NCBI RefSeq assembly: GCF_048565625.1
Contig: NZ_JBLZUR010000001.1
Coordinates: 124,001 to 188,000, forward strand
Reading direction: 5' to 3'
Source of the DNA: JBLZUR01 sp048565625
GTDB taxonomy: Bacteria; Pseudomonadota; Alphaproteobacteria; Sphingomonadales; Sphingomonadaceae
DNA length: 64,000 nucleotides
Under the pieces are notes generated by a model. That model had not been told where the DNA came from. It made no database searches and worked only from the letters and a program-made list of their open reading frames with translations. Shown in pieces: positions 1-8,656 of the stretch. A program made the translations under genes and the position numbers. Numbering within the stretch: the first letter of the stretch is position 1; each line of letters starts with the position of its first letter.

Positions 1-22
1 GGTTCTCCCGCTTCCCAGCCTG

Positions 23-1096
23 ATGGAGGCCTGGCGGCCGCCGGCAGGCGGCAAGCGGACCCTGCGCGGCGCCTATGTTCGGATCAAACCGGGCGGAAGC
101 GGGGGCGGGGCCGGACGGCCGATGTCGATGGGCCAGGCCGAGGCGCGCGCCAAGCTTGAGCGGATCGTGCGCAAGGCGCCCGAGGTGATGGTGAAGGTCT
201 CGGGCAAGCAATATGGCGCTCATCATGTCGCCGAGCATTTCGGCTATGTGGCGCGTCACGGGAAGCTTGCCGTTCGATCAAGCGAGGGCGAGGTCATCAC
301 CGAGCCTGGACGGCTCAAGGCGATCGCCCAGGACTGGGCGATGCTGGACGAAGCCATGAATGAGCATGGGCGCGAGCGGCCGACGTCGCTGTCGCTGGTG
401 CTCTCGATGCCGGGCGGATCGACCGACGCCGAGACGCTTCACGATGCCGCACAGGCTTTCGCGCGGATACTCTTCGAGGGGAGCCACGGCTATATGCTGG
501 CGCTGCATACCGACACCGATCATCCGCACGTCCATCTCACGGTGGCGACCGAGGGAGCGGACGGAAGACGCTTCAATCCGCGCAAGGCAGACCTCCATCA
601 TATGCGTGAGACCTTCGCGCACGAATTGCGCGCGCGCGGTGTCGCAGCGGAAGCGACGCCCCGGCGCGCGCGCGGCCATGTCCAGAAGCGGGTCCGCTCG
701 CCGGCGCTCCATCTCGATGCTCGGCTCGGAGCCGAGGGGCGCAGGCTCAATCTCGAGCAGCTGAACGAGCTGCGGGCGCAAAGCTTCGTGCGCGGGGCCG
801 ACCAGGAGCGCCGCGCAGAAGATGTCATGGCGCTGGCGCGCCAGAAGCAGATACGCGGCGCCTATGCCGAGGCCGCCGTCGCGCTCGCGGGCACAGGGAA
901 ACCGGACGATCATGCCTTGTCCAACGATATCGCCGGCTTCCTGGCGGACATGCCGCCGGCGGTGTCGCGGCGCCTCGCTCGCGCGCGCGAGATCCTGCAA
1001 GCGGCGCGGCGGCCGCAGGATCGTACACGCCCGGCGCAGGATGGCTCTGCGGGGACGGACGAGCGGCAGCCGCAAGGCCGGGACCGCGAGCGATGA
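23..1096 (+). CDS. MobP/VirD2-type relaxase (5' end may lie outside the window)
   Basis: This protein probably nicks the element's oriT and pilots the strand through the type IV secretion channel encoded at 10.5-22.6 kb. About residues 162-172 carry the histidine cluster HTDTDHPHVHL, the metal-binding relaxase motif III. An upstream stretch with GYVARHG around residue 75 may include the catalytic Tyr. The C-terminal third is Arg-rich and ends without a primase or DUF3363 domain, so it is short for a conjugative relaxase. The ATG at 23 is used here, but the frame is open to the window edge, so the start is uncertain and the gene may be 5' partial. Family is confident, subfamily is not. Confidence 0.85.
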   Translation: MEAWRPPAGGKRTLRGAYVRIKPGGSGGGAGRPMSMGQAEARAKLERIVRKAPEVMVKVSGKQYGAHHVAEHFGYVARHGKLAVRSSEGEVITEPGRLKAIAQDWAMLDEAMNEHGRERPTSLSLVLSMPGGSTDAETLHDAAQAFARILFEGSHGYMLALHTDTDHPHVHLTVATEGADGRRFNPRKADLHHMRETFAHELRARGVAAEATPRRARGHVQKRVRSPALHLDARLGAEGRRLNLEQLNELRAQSFVRGADQERRAEDVMALARQKQIRGAYAEAAVALAGTGKPDDHALSNDIAGFLADMPPAVSRRLARAREILQAARRPQDRTRPAQDGSAGTDERQPQGRDRER

Positions 1097-1224
1097 TGTC
1101 GGCCGCGCCGGCTTCGGCGACTCGGGCGGCTTTCCAGCCTTGCCGACAAAGGGAGCAAGCCTATCTATGAGGGAGGGAATTTCCCGGAAAAACAAGAATA
1201 TTCAATGTAAGATCGGGCTCATAG

Positions 1225-1258
1225 CTTGTTAGAAAAAACCATGTTATTATCTAACAAG
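1225..1258. promoter_or_regulatory. Operator dyad and probable promoter of the AbiE operon
   Basis: A perfect 9-bp inverted repeat, CTTGTTAGA (1225-1233) and TCTAACAAG (1250-1258), is separated by 16 bp. A promoter fits inside it: TTGTTA (1226-1231) and TATCTA (1248-1253) with 16-bp spacing. A strong Shine-Dalgarno, AAGGAGGAG (1256-1264), follows before the ATG at 1275. AbiEi antitoxins are known to bind inverted repeats at their own promoter, so autoregulation is the natural reading; the promoter assignment is inferred. Confidence 0.65.
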
Positions 1259-1274
1259 GAGGAGCATCGATTCA

Positions 1275-1884
1275 ATGTCTGCGGTAGCCGATCGGATCAT
1301 GAAGCGTGTGCGCGGCAAGGGCCGCGGCTGGGTGTTCACGCCCAAGAACTTCGTCGACTTCGGCACGCGCGGGTCGGTCGACATGGCGCTGTCGCGCCTC
1401 GCGAGCGCTGGCGACATCCGGCGCATCGGCCGAGGCCTTTATGACTATCCACGCCAGCATGACAAGCTCGGCGATCTTAGTCCCGATCCCGCCAATGTCG
1501 CCAAGGCTCTCTCGACGCAGAGCGGGGACAAACTTGCGCCGTCCGGAGCGACGGCAGCCAACAACCTCGGCCTCTCGACCCAGGTGCCGGCCCGGGCCAG
1601 CTATGCCACCACCGGGCGGTCCCGGGTCAGGCAAGCGGGCGGGCGCAGCCTGACGCTCAAACACAGCCGCGCACCGGTGCTCGACAATGCGCCTGAACTC
1701 GGTCAACGCGGTCGTGCAGGCGCTCGCGCATCTGGGGAAGGACAATATCGACAGCGGCAAGATCCGGCACTTCGCAACGCGGCTCGATGATCGCGACATG
1801 CGGATGCTCATCCAGGCCCGGCCGGAGATGCCCGGATGGATGGGCGACGTCGTCTTAAAGATCGGCGCCGCCCGCAATGGATGA
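1275..1884 (+). pseudogene. AbiEi-type antitoxin (DUF6088), frameshifted
   Basis: Antitoxin of a type IV toxin-antitoxin pair: an N-terminal winged helix and a C-terminal domain, normally about 200 residues. The first frame gives residues typical of the family (GRGLYDYP, YATTGRSR, LDNAPE). At about 1698-1701 similarity jumps to the next frame, which continues VNAVVQALAHLGKDN and ends at 1884 with MPGWMGDVV. One extra base explains this. If the base is real the antitoxin is broken at residue 141 or so and continues out of frame to 1790; it could also be a sequencing error. The intact-frame end overlaps the toxin start by 8 bases, as expected for this operon. Confidence 0.75.
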
Positions 1885-2926
1885 GTTCGCGCGCAGACCC
1901 GCCGAGGACCGGCGGGCCTACATTGATGAAGCCGCCGCGCGGCGGGACCTCACGCTCATCATCATCGAGAAGGATTTCTGGGTCTGCTGGACGCTGCGCC
2001 GCCTGATCATGTGCCCCGACCTTGCCGGTCATATGACCTTCAAGGGCGGAACGTCGCTGTCGAAGGCCTATGGGATCATTGCGCGGTTCTCCGAAGATAT
2101 CGACCTCACCATCAGCCGCTCGGCACCGCTTCTCAGCGACGTTGCGTCGCCGATGGACAGCGACATTACCGGCAAGGAACGCGAGCGCCGGACCAAGGCG
2201 CTCAAGACGGCGGCGCAGGCCTATGTCGCGACCGTCGCAATGCCGCTCCTGGCGCGCGAAATCGAAGCCGCTCTCGGCACAGCCGAGGGTTGGAGCCTCG
2301 CCCTAGATCCCGACGACAAGGACGAACAAACGCTGCTCTTCGTCTACCCGCGCACTTCGGGCTACGGGCTCGCCTATGGCGAGAACTACGGCGGTGCGGA
2401 CGAAAGCGGCTACATCAAGCCGCGCATCAAGCTCGAATTTGGCGCCCGCGGCGACACCGAACCGTTCGAACTCCGACCGATATCATCCTATCTGGCCGAG
2501 GATTTTCCCGAGGAGCTGCCGAATGCGGTGACCGAGGTGCCGACGCTCGCCGTCGCGCGGACCTTCTGGGAAAAGATCACGATCCTTCATGCCATCCATC
2601 ACAACGGCAAGCTGCGCGAGGGCATGTCGCGCCATTATTATGACGTGCTGATGCTTGACCAGGCCGGCGTCACGGCCGAAGCGCTGGCGCGGATCGAGCT
2701 CTTGGAACAGGTGGTTCACAACAAGAGCCTGATGTTCGCCGACAAGTCGGCATCCTACGAGACGGCCCTCATTGGAACGTTGCGCCTGTCGCCTGATGGC
2801 GCGACCCGGGAAAAGCTCGAGCGGGACTATAGCGCGATGGCGGACATGTTCATGGCCGCGCCTCCGAAGTTCGATGCTCTTATGGAAGGACTGGCGGCGA
2901 TCGAAGTCACGATCAATGGTCGTTAA
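1877..2926 (+). CDS. abiEii: AbiEii/AbiGii-family nucleotidyltransferase toxin
   Basis: Toxin partner of the preceding gene. AbiEii proteins are nucleotidyltransferases that block growth, at least some by modifying tRNA or using GTP, and many act in phage abortive infection. Here residues 53-78 carry the family core KGGTSLSKAYGII and, eight residues on, SEDIDLTI with the metal-binding acidic pair. The rest matches in length (349 residues). ATG at 1877 overlaps the antitoxin's proper stop. An intact toxin next to a frameshifted antitoxin is odd: either the frameshift is an artefact or the antitoxin is made by frameshifting or in trans. Confidence 0.88.
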   Translation: MDEFARRPAEDRRAYIDEAAARRDLTLIIIEKDFWVCWTLRRLIMCPDLAGHMTFKGGTSLSKAYGIIARFSEDIDLTISRSAPLLSDVASPMDSDITGKERERRTKALKTAAQAYVATVAMPLLAREIEAALGTAEGWSLALDPDDKDEQTLLFVYPRTSGYGLAYGENYGGADESGYIKPRIKLEFGARGDTEPFELRPISSYLAEDFPEELPNAVTEVPTLAVARTFWEKITILHAIHHNGKLREGMSRHYYDVLMLDQAGVTAEALARIELLEQVVHNKSLMFADKSASYETALIGTLRLSPDGATREKLERDYSAMADMFMAAPPKFDALMEGLAAIEVTINGR

Positions 2927-3163
2927 TGCCAGGGACCGGAAAAAGGCCACCAGTCTAACACATTGAAATACAACGATAAAAGACTGATAACATAGATTAT
3001 GTTAAATCCGTGCCGACCATCCCGCAAGCGAGCGGCTGCTCAGCCGAAAAGCTGCTGTTCTCAGGTGGGATGCCGAAACCCGACAGGCGTTGGCCAGCTG
3101 AGTTTCACGCCTGCACAAAAATGGGCTAAATGCGGCACCAATGGAAGCGAGCGAGGGAACTGC

Positions 3164-3367
3164 ATGATCACCGCCAAGCACATCCCTTGGGAGCCGATCG
3201 GCACTTTGCCGGAAGACCGGAAAGATGGCCGTCGCTTGCTGCTCTGGGAAGTTGACCTCCCTGTGATCGGGCGATGGGGTAGCGACCGCGAAGGCTGGGA
3301 AGATCCCGACAGCATGCATATCCTGGAAGAAGTCACCTACTGGGCCGACATCAATCCACCCGCGTGA
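3164..3367 (+). CDS. Small hypothetical protein (67 aa)
   Basis: Not recognised with confidence. The frame is open from 2999, but the better start is ATG at 3164 after GAGCGAGGGA, giving a small acidic soluble protein with Trp-rich pattern (WEPIGTLPED, GRRLLLWEVD, RWGSDREGWEDPD). The layout, a WxPIxxLPxDGxxxLLW-like opening, recalls small DUF551-like proteins of phages and plasmids, which is only a resemblance. It sits alone between the AbiE pair and the convergent chaperone unit, followed by a hairpin. Confidence 0.5.
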   Translation: MITAKHIPWEPIGTLPEDRKDGRRLLLWEVDLPVIGRWGSDREGWEDPDSMHILEEVTYWADINPPA

Positions 3368-3377
3368 TGGGCGGATA

Positions 3378-3406
3378 GCAAAGGGGCTGGCCGAGCCCCC
3401 CTTTGC
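3378..3406 (+). terminator. Hairpin after the small hypothetical gene
   Basis: GCAAAGGGGCT pairs with AGCCCCCCTTTGC around a 5-base loop, giving a strong GC-rich stem with a two-base bulge. It lies 11 bases after the stop at 3367 and between two convergent genes, so a bidirectional terminator is plausible. There is no long T run. Confidence 0.5.
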
Positions 3407-3599
3407 GGGCGGGCGCTTCATGCAGAACGCTAACTAGAAGGGTCGCAGCAGCGGTAGCAGGGTCACCTTCAACAAGCGCCCGAAATCCTTCGGCAAAGCG
3501 GTCGTTCGAGGAGCAGTTTGACACCCCTAATAGCTGTCCTTCGTTCATCGCCTCGTTATCGTTTGGGCCCGGGGCCAGGATATGGCCCGGCGACAGTGT

Positions 3600-4106
3600 T
3601 CAACTCTTGGGCAAGGCAGGCTTTCTCGTTCCGATGTCATCCATGATGCCTGCACCCTCGATGCTGCGCGGAGCGACGCCCATGATTGGCAGGGGCTGCA
3701 TGAGCAGCCCTGCCTGCGAGGTCAGAGTGGCGACCAGGGTTCGAAAATAAGGATAGGTGGCGATCTTTCCGACGCGCTCCAGAAAGAGTTCGCAGGCATC
3801 GCCATCGCAATCGCCTTCCACCCGGTAGTTGGTCAGGTAGGTCGCGCTGATGCCGAGCACGCGCTTGCGTCCCTGACGGCAAACCACATCGAAAGCGAAT
3901 ATGCCGTATAGCGAGCCCGATTCCGCCTCGAGGAAGCTGTGCGCCAAGGCGGCGCTAATGCCGTTGCGCCAGCCATCGGGATCAAGCCCCAGCGCTTCCG
4001 GCTTCAGCTCGAACTTGCTGGTGGTCAGCCGGATCGTCCGGAGATGCGCGCGCGACACCAGATTGTTGTAGACGGTGGCGTCGGCTGCGTGAGGATCCTG
4101 GACCAA
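3600..4106 (-). CDS. SecB-like chaperone of a toxin-antitoxin-chaperone unit
   Basis: Predicted SecB-fold chaperone of 168 residues, close to SecB's usual size. The central part reads LRTIRLTTSKFEL, then GIFAFDVV, and the end has YPYFRTLVATLTSQAGLLMQPLPI, matching the SecB pattern of an aromatic-Pro-Tyr-hyd-Arg helix followed by a Gly-rich loop and Pro-containing strand. I chose the TTG at 4106 because GAGGAG sits six bases before it and it starts 11 bases after the antitoxin stop. In known toxin-antitoxin-chaperone systems, such as M. tuberculosis HigBA-Rv1957, a SecB-like protein stabilises the antitoxin. Gene order here is the same (toxin, antitoxin, chaperone). The family call is from pattern, not from a search. 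Confidence 0.65.
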   Translation of the reverse strand: MVQDPHAADATVYNNLVSRAHLRTIRLTTSKFELKPEALGLDPDGWRNGISAALAHSFLEAESGSLYGIFAFDVVCRQGRKRVLGISATYLTNYRVEGDCDGDACELFLERVGKIATYPYFRTLVATLTSQAGLLMQPLPIMGVAPRSIEGAGIMDDIGTRKPALPKS

Positions 4107-4116
4107 GTCGTGCTCC

Positions 4117-4614
4117 TCAAGCGGCTGCAGCAGCGGTGCGTCGTGGTAGTGCTGCCTCGGCGCGCAGCCAGCGCTCAAAAGAAAGGTGCGAAGCTGGTAC
4201 GTCGGCAACGGTCGGCGCATCGGCCAGTGCAACGTCGCCTGCCATCTGGAATTTATCGGACTCCAGACCGATCACGGTCCAGCGGTGTGCATCGTCGGCC
4301 TGCGCGCCGCGCGCGTCTGCGAGCTGCCGCTCAAACTCTTCGAGTGTGGTCAGATAAGCGGTTTCTCCGAGCTGATGGAACACGCGGGCAACCGTTTTGA
4401 TCGTCAGGTTTGTAGCCGTGTCGCCAAACATCTGGCTCACGCGCGCTTCGGTCACGCCCATCCGCCGCGCAAGATCACGATAGCGCAGGCCTTTGCGATT
4501 CATGATCTTTTGCATCTCGGTCTGGGCGAGCAGGATGAACGCGGCCTCGGCCGCCTTCGCGGCATAGGTGTCGGCATCGCATTGGCTGATGCTGTTGGCC
4601 TCTTGTGATTTCAT
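4117..4614 (-). CDS. XRE-family antitoxin (HigA-like) with long C-terminal tail
   Basis: 165-residue DNA-binding protein. A helix-turn-helix lies at about residues 44-75 (LRYRDLARRMGVTEARVSQMF), preceded by a helical N-terminus. The last 60 residues are low in recognisable folds and end in an Ala/Arg tail; in chaperone-dependent antitoxins such a C-terminal extension is the chaperone-addiction segment, which is an inference here. ATG at 4614 has GAGAGGAG upstream and overlaps the stop of the preceding gene as ATGA, so it is translationally coupled to the putative toxin. The SecB-like gene follows after 10 bases. Confidence 0.75.
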   Translation of the reverse strand: MKSQEANSISQCDADTYAAKAAEAAFILLAQTEMQKIMNRKGLRYRDLARRMGVTEARVSQMFGDTATNLTIKTVARVFHQLGETAYLTTLEEFERQLADARGAQADDAHRWTVIGLESDKFQMAGDVALADAPTVADVPASHLSFERWLRAEAALPRRTAAAAA

Positions 4615-5018
4615 CGTTCTGCTCCTCTCGAATGGCTGTGATGGAAGGGCAAATTGCCCTGAACCGCGCGTGGCGCTGCCGCCGCGGGTTCGGCGGCAGC
4701 GCCACGCACTTCCGTCACAAAGAAAGTCCGAATCGGCTCTTCGGTGGCGCGGCGACCGATCACATGGACGCCGAACGCGACAAACTCCTCCAACCGCGCG
4801 GATTGCGCGCCAGGGACGGGGTGAAAAAGCTGCTCGGGCAGATTGTCGCCGCCATGGGCGCAAAAGTGGTCCAGCGCGCTGCGCAGACGAAAATGGGCAT
4901 CTGCGGGAACGGCGGTATTGAGCTTGTCCCAATCGGAATTTCGCATGGCGATGCGCCAGCGCCGGCCGGACAACCGGACCTCATACAGTTCACCAGCAAT
5001 GCGCTCGTCCGCATCCAA
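4611..5018 (-). CDS. Putative toxin of the toxin-antitoxin-chaperone unit
   Basis: 135-residue protein without a clear family match. Its core (WDKLNTAVPADAHFRLRSALDHF, then LEEFVAFGVHVIGRR and PIRTFFVTEV) has the rough order of HigB/RelE-type toxins: a helical pair, then a beta-sheet with basic residues. Position supports the role: first gene, ATGA overlap with an XRE antitoxin, then a SecB-like chaperone. ATG at 5018 has AGGTGG about ten bases upstream. The tail after residue 105 is Ala/Pro-rich and may be dispensable. Function is inferred from context only. Confidence 0.55.
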   Translation of the reverse strand: MDADERIAGELYEVRLSGRRWRIAMRNSDWDKLNTAVPADAHFRLRSALDHFCAHGGDNLPEQLFHPVPGAQSARLEEFVAFGVHVIGRRATEEPIRTFFVTEVRGAAAEPAAAAPRAVQGNLPFHHSHSRGAER

Positions 5019-5095
5019 TCGCCACCTCGATGGCTTAATCTATAACTTAAGGCCGCGACCGTCCAGCGCAAAGCGGCATACTGGATTTTCTGGTT

Positions 5096-5117
5096 AACAT
5101 TAGGTATATGTAATGTT
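5096..5117. promoter_or_regulatory. Dyad in the divergent promoter region
   Basis: AACATTA (5096-5102) and TAATGTT (5111-5117) form a 7-bp inverted repeat with an 8-bp AT-rich centre, in the 168-bp gap between the divergent toxin unit and the MBL-E2-E1-JAB operon. It could be the site of the XRE antitoxin or a promoter element for the plus-strand operon. AT content is locally higher than nearby coding DNA. Confidence 0.4.
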
Positions 5118-5186
5118 CAGACGACGCTCTCGTAGCAGGGAGACAGGGCGCCGCCGAAGCGCAAGCGATTGAAAGGGAATTCAAAA

Positions 5187-6335
5187 ATGGCGGCAACTAC
5201 CACCCACTTCCGAGTCGGCAACGGAGACATGACCCTCGTCGAGCTCGAAAGCGGACGTACGATTCTGATCGACATCCGCATCCGCGCGGACGCGGACCAT
5301 CCCGACGGTGAGGCCTCCGATGTCGCGGCCCAGCTGCGCAGCCGGCTGAAGCGGGATGCGGCGGGCCGCCTCTATGTCGATGCCTTCTTGTTGACGCACC
5401 CCGATGCCGACCACATCTGCGGTCTGCGCAATCATTTTCATCTCGGGACGCCGGAAGGCTGGTCAAAGTCGAGCGACAAGATCCTCATCCGCGAAATGTG
5501 GTCGTCGCCGATCATCTTCCGCCGCGCCAACCGCAAGTCGCACATCCTGTGCGACGACGCCGCCGCGTGGGCCACCGAGGCGCGCCGCCGCGTCGCCTAT
5601 TTCAAGCAGTGGGGTTTCGCGAACACCGGGGACCGTATCAAGGTCCTGGGTGAGGATATCGACGGCAAGACCGATGCCCTGAGTGCGATCCTGATCAAGG
5701 TCGACGAGACCTTCTCGACGATCGACGGCGCTTTTGACGGCAGCTTCTCGGCGCGATTGCTGGGGCCGCTTCCGCCCGCGGACGAAGCTGAGGAAGAGGT
5801 GCTGTCGAAGAACGACTCGAGCGTTATTATCCAATTGACGCTCGCGTCCGGCACCCAGCCGCAGGCCGCGCGCTATCTGGTCGGCGGCGACGCGGGGGTA
5901 GCGATCTGGGAGCGGCTGTGGACGAAGCACAAGCTGGCCCCCGAGGTTCTGGCCTACGACATCCTGATCGCGCCGCACCATTGCTCGTGGCGCAGCCTGT
6001 CCTGGGACAGCTGGTCCAAGAAGCGCGAGGAGGCAAAGGTATCGTCCGACGCGCGGTCTGCATTGGCACAGGCTCGCCCGGGTGCGGTCGTGATCGCCAG
6101 TTCCAATCCCGTCAAGGATGACGACAATGATCCGCCGTGCATCCGCGCGAAGCGCGAATATGTGGCGATCGTGAAGCCCGTCGGCGGTGAGTTCCGTTGC
6201 GTATCGGACGGCGGCGGCGACGAGCCGCTGGTGATCGAGACCAACTGGGCCGGCCCCAAGCTCAAGCGGGCCAGCCTGATCGGCGCCGGCCTCTACGCGA
6301 CCGGGGTTGGCTCCGAGGCTTTGGCTCACGGGTGA
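5187..6335 (+). CDS. Metallo-beta-lactamase-fold protein (ComEC-like domain), first gene of ubiquitin-type operon
   Basis: Soluble MBL-fold hydrolase of about 382 residues. The metal motif THPDADHICG begins near residue 70; later conserved MBL/ComEC landmarks are KNDSSVIIQL, LVGGDAG and DILIAPHHCSW. No signal peptide or membrane segment is visible. I start at ATG 5187 (AAAGGGA upstream), not the in-frame TTG at 5169. The stop overlaps the GTG of the next gene (GTGA), so it is coupled to the E2-E1-JAB protein. Such MBL proteins recur beside bacterial ubiquitin-type conjugation genes; a nuclease or other phosphodiesterase role is possible, substrate unknown. Confidence 0.8.
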   Translation: MAATTTHFRVGNGDMTLVELESGRTILIDIRIRADADHPDGEASDVAAQLRSRLKRDAAGRLYVDAFLLTHPDADHICGLRNHFHLGTPEGWSKSSDKILIREMWSSPIIFRRANRKSHILCDDAAAWATEARRRVAYFKQWGFANTGDRIKVLGEDIDGKTDALSAILIKVDETFSTIDGAFDGSFSARLLGPLPPADEAEEEVLSKNDSSVIIQLTLASGTQPQAARYLVGGDAGVAIWERLWTKHKLAPEVLAYDILIAPHHCSWRSLSWDSWSKKREEAKVSSDARSALAQARPGAVVIASSNPVKDDDNDPPCIRAKREYVAIVKPVGGEFRCVSDGGGDEPLVIETNWAGPKLKRASLIGAGLYATGVGSEALAHG

Positions 6336-8656
6336 CCGAATCGAGCGCAGCGCCCACGGCGCCGATCCCCATCCAGGTTGCCCGCGCGCTGCGTCAGGCA
6401 AGTGTGCACCCCTCGGTTGTCGGCGTGAAGATTGTCGCTCGCGAAGACGATGAGCTTGTCTGCGCGATCGACATTCGCACCGAAATGCCGGCGGCGTGGC
6501 GCGCCGCAGGCCAAAGTCCCATCGGCGTCAAGGTGGTTGAGGCGGTGACGGTGACGTTTCCGTCGCTCTATCCCGTGTCGGCGCCGCTGATCGAGCTTCG
6601 TGCGGATTTCGATCGGTCACATCCACATCTCAACCCGGCGCAGGCTGGTGCGCCGCCGGTCCCCTGCCTTGTCGCCGGAAGTCCGCGCGAACTGATCCAG
6701 ACCCGCGGCTTCATCGGGCTGATCGATCAGCTGGTCGAATGGCTGGAGAAGGCTTCGACGCTGGAACTCAACAACCCTGCGGCGGGTTGGGAGCCGGTCC
6801 GGCGCGACCATATCCACGATATTTCGGTTGTCGATTCGGCCGCATTGCACGCTCTGGTCGAGCGCAAGGGCGGCGCGGCCTATATGTGGGCCCCGTACAT
6901 CCATACCCGCGGCGACATCGGCCATTATCGGTTGCATGTTCCGATCGAACCGGGTCCCTTCGGCCCAAACGACACGCGGCTCTTCGCGCGGCGCAATTTC
7001 AGGTCTCGCGAGGACAGCGGTCTCGGCCTGGCGATCGCGGCGTGGGCCGGCAAGGGGCCGGACGGCCAGCTGCAAGTAGCTGACGGTTACAGGCCCGAGG
7101 ACGTCGCGACGCTGGCCGATCTGCGGGCGCGTGCGGCGGAGTACGGGTGCCTGGAATTTCTGGATGCCAAGCTCAAGCATGTCGCATCCCGGCTGACTGC
7201 GCAGCCGATCAGCATCATCGTCCCGATCGTCGTGCTGCTGTTGCCCCGGCGACCGTATGTCGTGGTCGGCACAGGCAGCAGCATCGAGACCTGCGGCTAC
7301 CTCGTTGAAGTCGCCAAGGGCGCTGACCTGCTCAATCCGGAGACGGCGGTCCGCCTTCTGGGTCATCGTGACACGCCGTCGGTGGCGGTCCTGCGGCGCA
7401 CCTCGGGCGATGATCCGGCGGCTGCGACACCACCATGGACCCTGATTGGCTGCGGGAGCGTGGGGTCGAAGCTCGCGCTTCACCTCACACGGGCCGGTCG
7501 GGCGCCGGGTGTCCTGGTCGATCGTGATTTGCTGGAGCCGCACAATTTCGCGCGCCATGCGGCGCTGCCCTTCGATGGCGAGCGGCATTCGCTCTATATG
7601 ATATCGAAGACGTACAGCGTCGCGGAGATGGTGCGCAGTCTCGCCCTCGAACCCAGGCGGCTTGATCTTGACGCACTTGCTCTGCCGCTCCGCGCCGAGG
7701 GCCGCAGCGTGGTCGCACCGCCTGGGACAGCCATGATCGTCAACACGACCGGCTCGGCGGTCCTGCGCGAGGTCTATGGGCATGCCGATTGGGCCGGCCG
7801 CCCGCCGCTGGTCGAAACCTGCCTGTTGGGGGCCGGCAGGGCCGCCTTCGTGGGGATCGAAGGAGCCGGCGCCAATCCCAACGCCAGCGATCTGATGGCG
7901 GAGGCGTATAATGTGATCCGGCAGGACGCCGGGCTTGCCGAGATCGTCTTCAGCGCCGAGGCCGAAGCGATCCAGATCGGCCAGGGCTGCTCGACCTTTT
8001 CTTTCGCGCTGTCTGATGCGCAGCTTTCTGCGTTCACCGCGTCCATGGCGATGGTGGTCGCCGAGGGACAGCGCGAAGGTCTGCCGCAAGGCGGCGAGGT
8101 CCGGCTGGGACGGCTTGGCGATGATGGCGTCAGCCAGCAATGGTCGCGCCATGCGGCGGCGCCATGGATCGTGGTCGAACGCCAAACACCCGACCAGCCG
8201 GCAATTCGTATCCACACCCGGGTTCACGCGGCGATCGAGGCAGACATCGCTCGATGGCCGGGCGTCGAAACCGGCGGTGTCCTGATCGGGCGTTTCTCGC
8301 AGATCGGCAATTGCTTCCAGGTCGTCGATACGCTGCCGGCGCCGGAGGACAGCACCCGCTCGGCCGCCGAGTTTGTCCTGGGAACGCGCGGGCTCAAGAC
8401 GTCGATTGATTCGCTCGTTCAATCCAGTCGCGGAACGCTGCAAGTGGTCGGGACCTGGCATAGCCACCTGCAGCCGAGCGGTCCGTCAGGGACGGATATT
8501 GCGACAGGGTCGTTGCTGGCAACGCACCAATTGGGGCCGCTGCTCATGCTGATCCATACGCCTGGAGGTTACAGCGCATTGACGGCCGAAGCGGTGGGCG
8601 GCGGCAAAGTGCTGTCCATGGCGGCGGCGAGGGGGAGCGAAAGCAATGGCACTTGA
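6332..8656 (+). CDS. E2-E1-JAB ubiquitin-type fusion protein
   Basis: A 774-residue protein carries three activities of ubiquitin signalling. Residues 1-150 form an E2-like domain with the candidate catalytic Cys112 in PVPCLVAGSP. Around residues 365-600 is a ThiF/E1 domain: nucleotide loop GCGSVGSKLAL from G373, then DRDLLEPHNFARHA, and candidate catalytic Cys497 in VETCLLGAG. The C-terminal JAB/JAMM peptidase has Glu646 (ETGGVLIG) and the zinc motif HSH-x8-GTD at 710-722. GTG at 6332 is used because it overlaps the upstream stop as GTGA; earlier starts would lie inside the MBL gene. No ubiquitin-like protein is visible nearby. Probable antiphage system. Confidence 0.88.
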   Translation: MTESSAAPTAPIPIQVARALRQASVHPSVVGVKIVAREDDELVCAIDIRTEMPAAWRAAGQSPIGVKVVEAVTVTFPSLYPVSAPLIELRADFDRSHPHLNPAQAGAPPVPCLVAGSPRELIQTRGFIGLIDQLVEWLEKASTLELNNPAAGWEPVRRDHIHDISVVDSAALHALVERKGGAAYMWAPYIHTRGDIGHYRLHVPIEPGPFGPNDTRLFARRNFRSREDSGLGLAIAAWAGKGPDGQLQVADGYRPEDVATLADLRARAAEYGCLEFLDAKLKHVASRLTAQPISIIVPIVVLLLPRRPYVVVGTGSSIETCGYLVEVAKGADLLNPETAVRLLGHRDTPSVAVLRRTSGDDPAAATPPWTLIGCGSVGSKLALHLTRAGRAPGVLVDRDLLEPHNFARHAALPFDGERHSLYMISKTYSVAEMVRSLALEPRRLDLDALALPLRAEGRSVVAPPGTAMIVNTTGSAVLREVYGHADWAGRPPLVETCLLGAGRAAFVGIEGAGANPNASDLMAEAYNVIRQDAGLAEIVFSAEAEAIQIGQGCSTFSFALSDAQLSAFTASMAMVVAEGQREGLPQGGEVRLGRLGDDGVSQQWSRHAAAPWIVVERQTPDQPAIRIHTRVHAAIEADIARWPGVETGGVLIGRFSQIGNCFQVVDTLPAPEDSTRSAAEFVLGTRGLKTSIDSLVQSSRGTLQVVGTWHSHLQPSGPSGTDIATGSLLATHQLGPLLMLIHTPGGYSALTAEAVGGGKVLSMAAARGSESNGT

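Noticed and set aside
278..1195. Long minus-strand frame opposite the relaxase
   Set aside because: Arg/Pro-rich composition and full overlap with a gene carrying clear relaxase motifs; GC-rich shadow.
4615..4932. Upstream extension of the XRE antitoxin frame
   Set aside because: It overlaps the putative toxin; the ATG at 4614 has GAGAGGAG and ATGA coupling.
6617..8467. 616-codon minus frame within the E2-E1-JAB gene
   Set aside because: No domain pattern; the plus frame has all E1 and JAB catalytic motifs.
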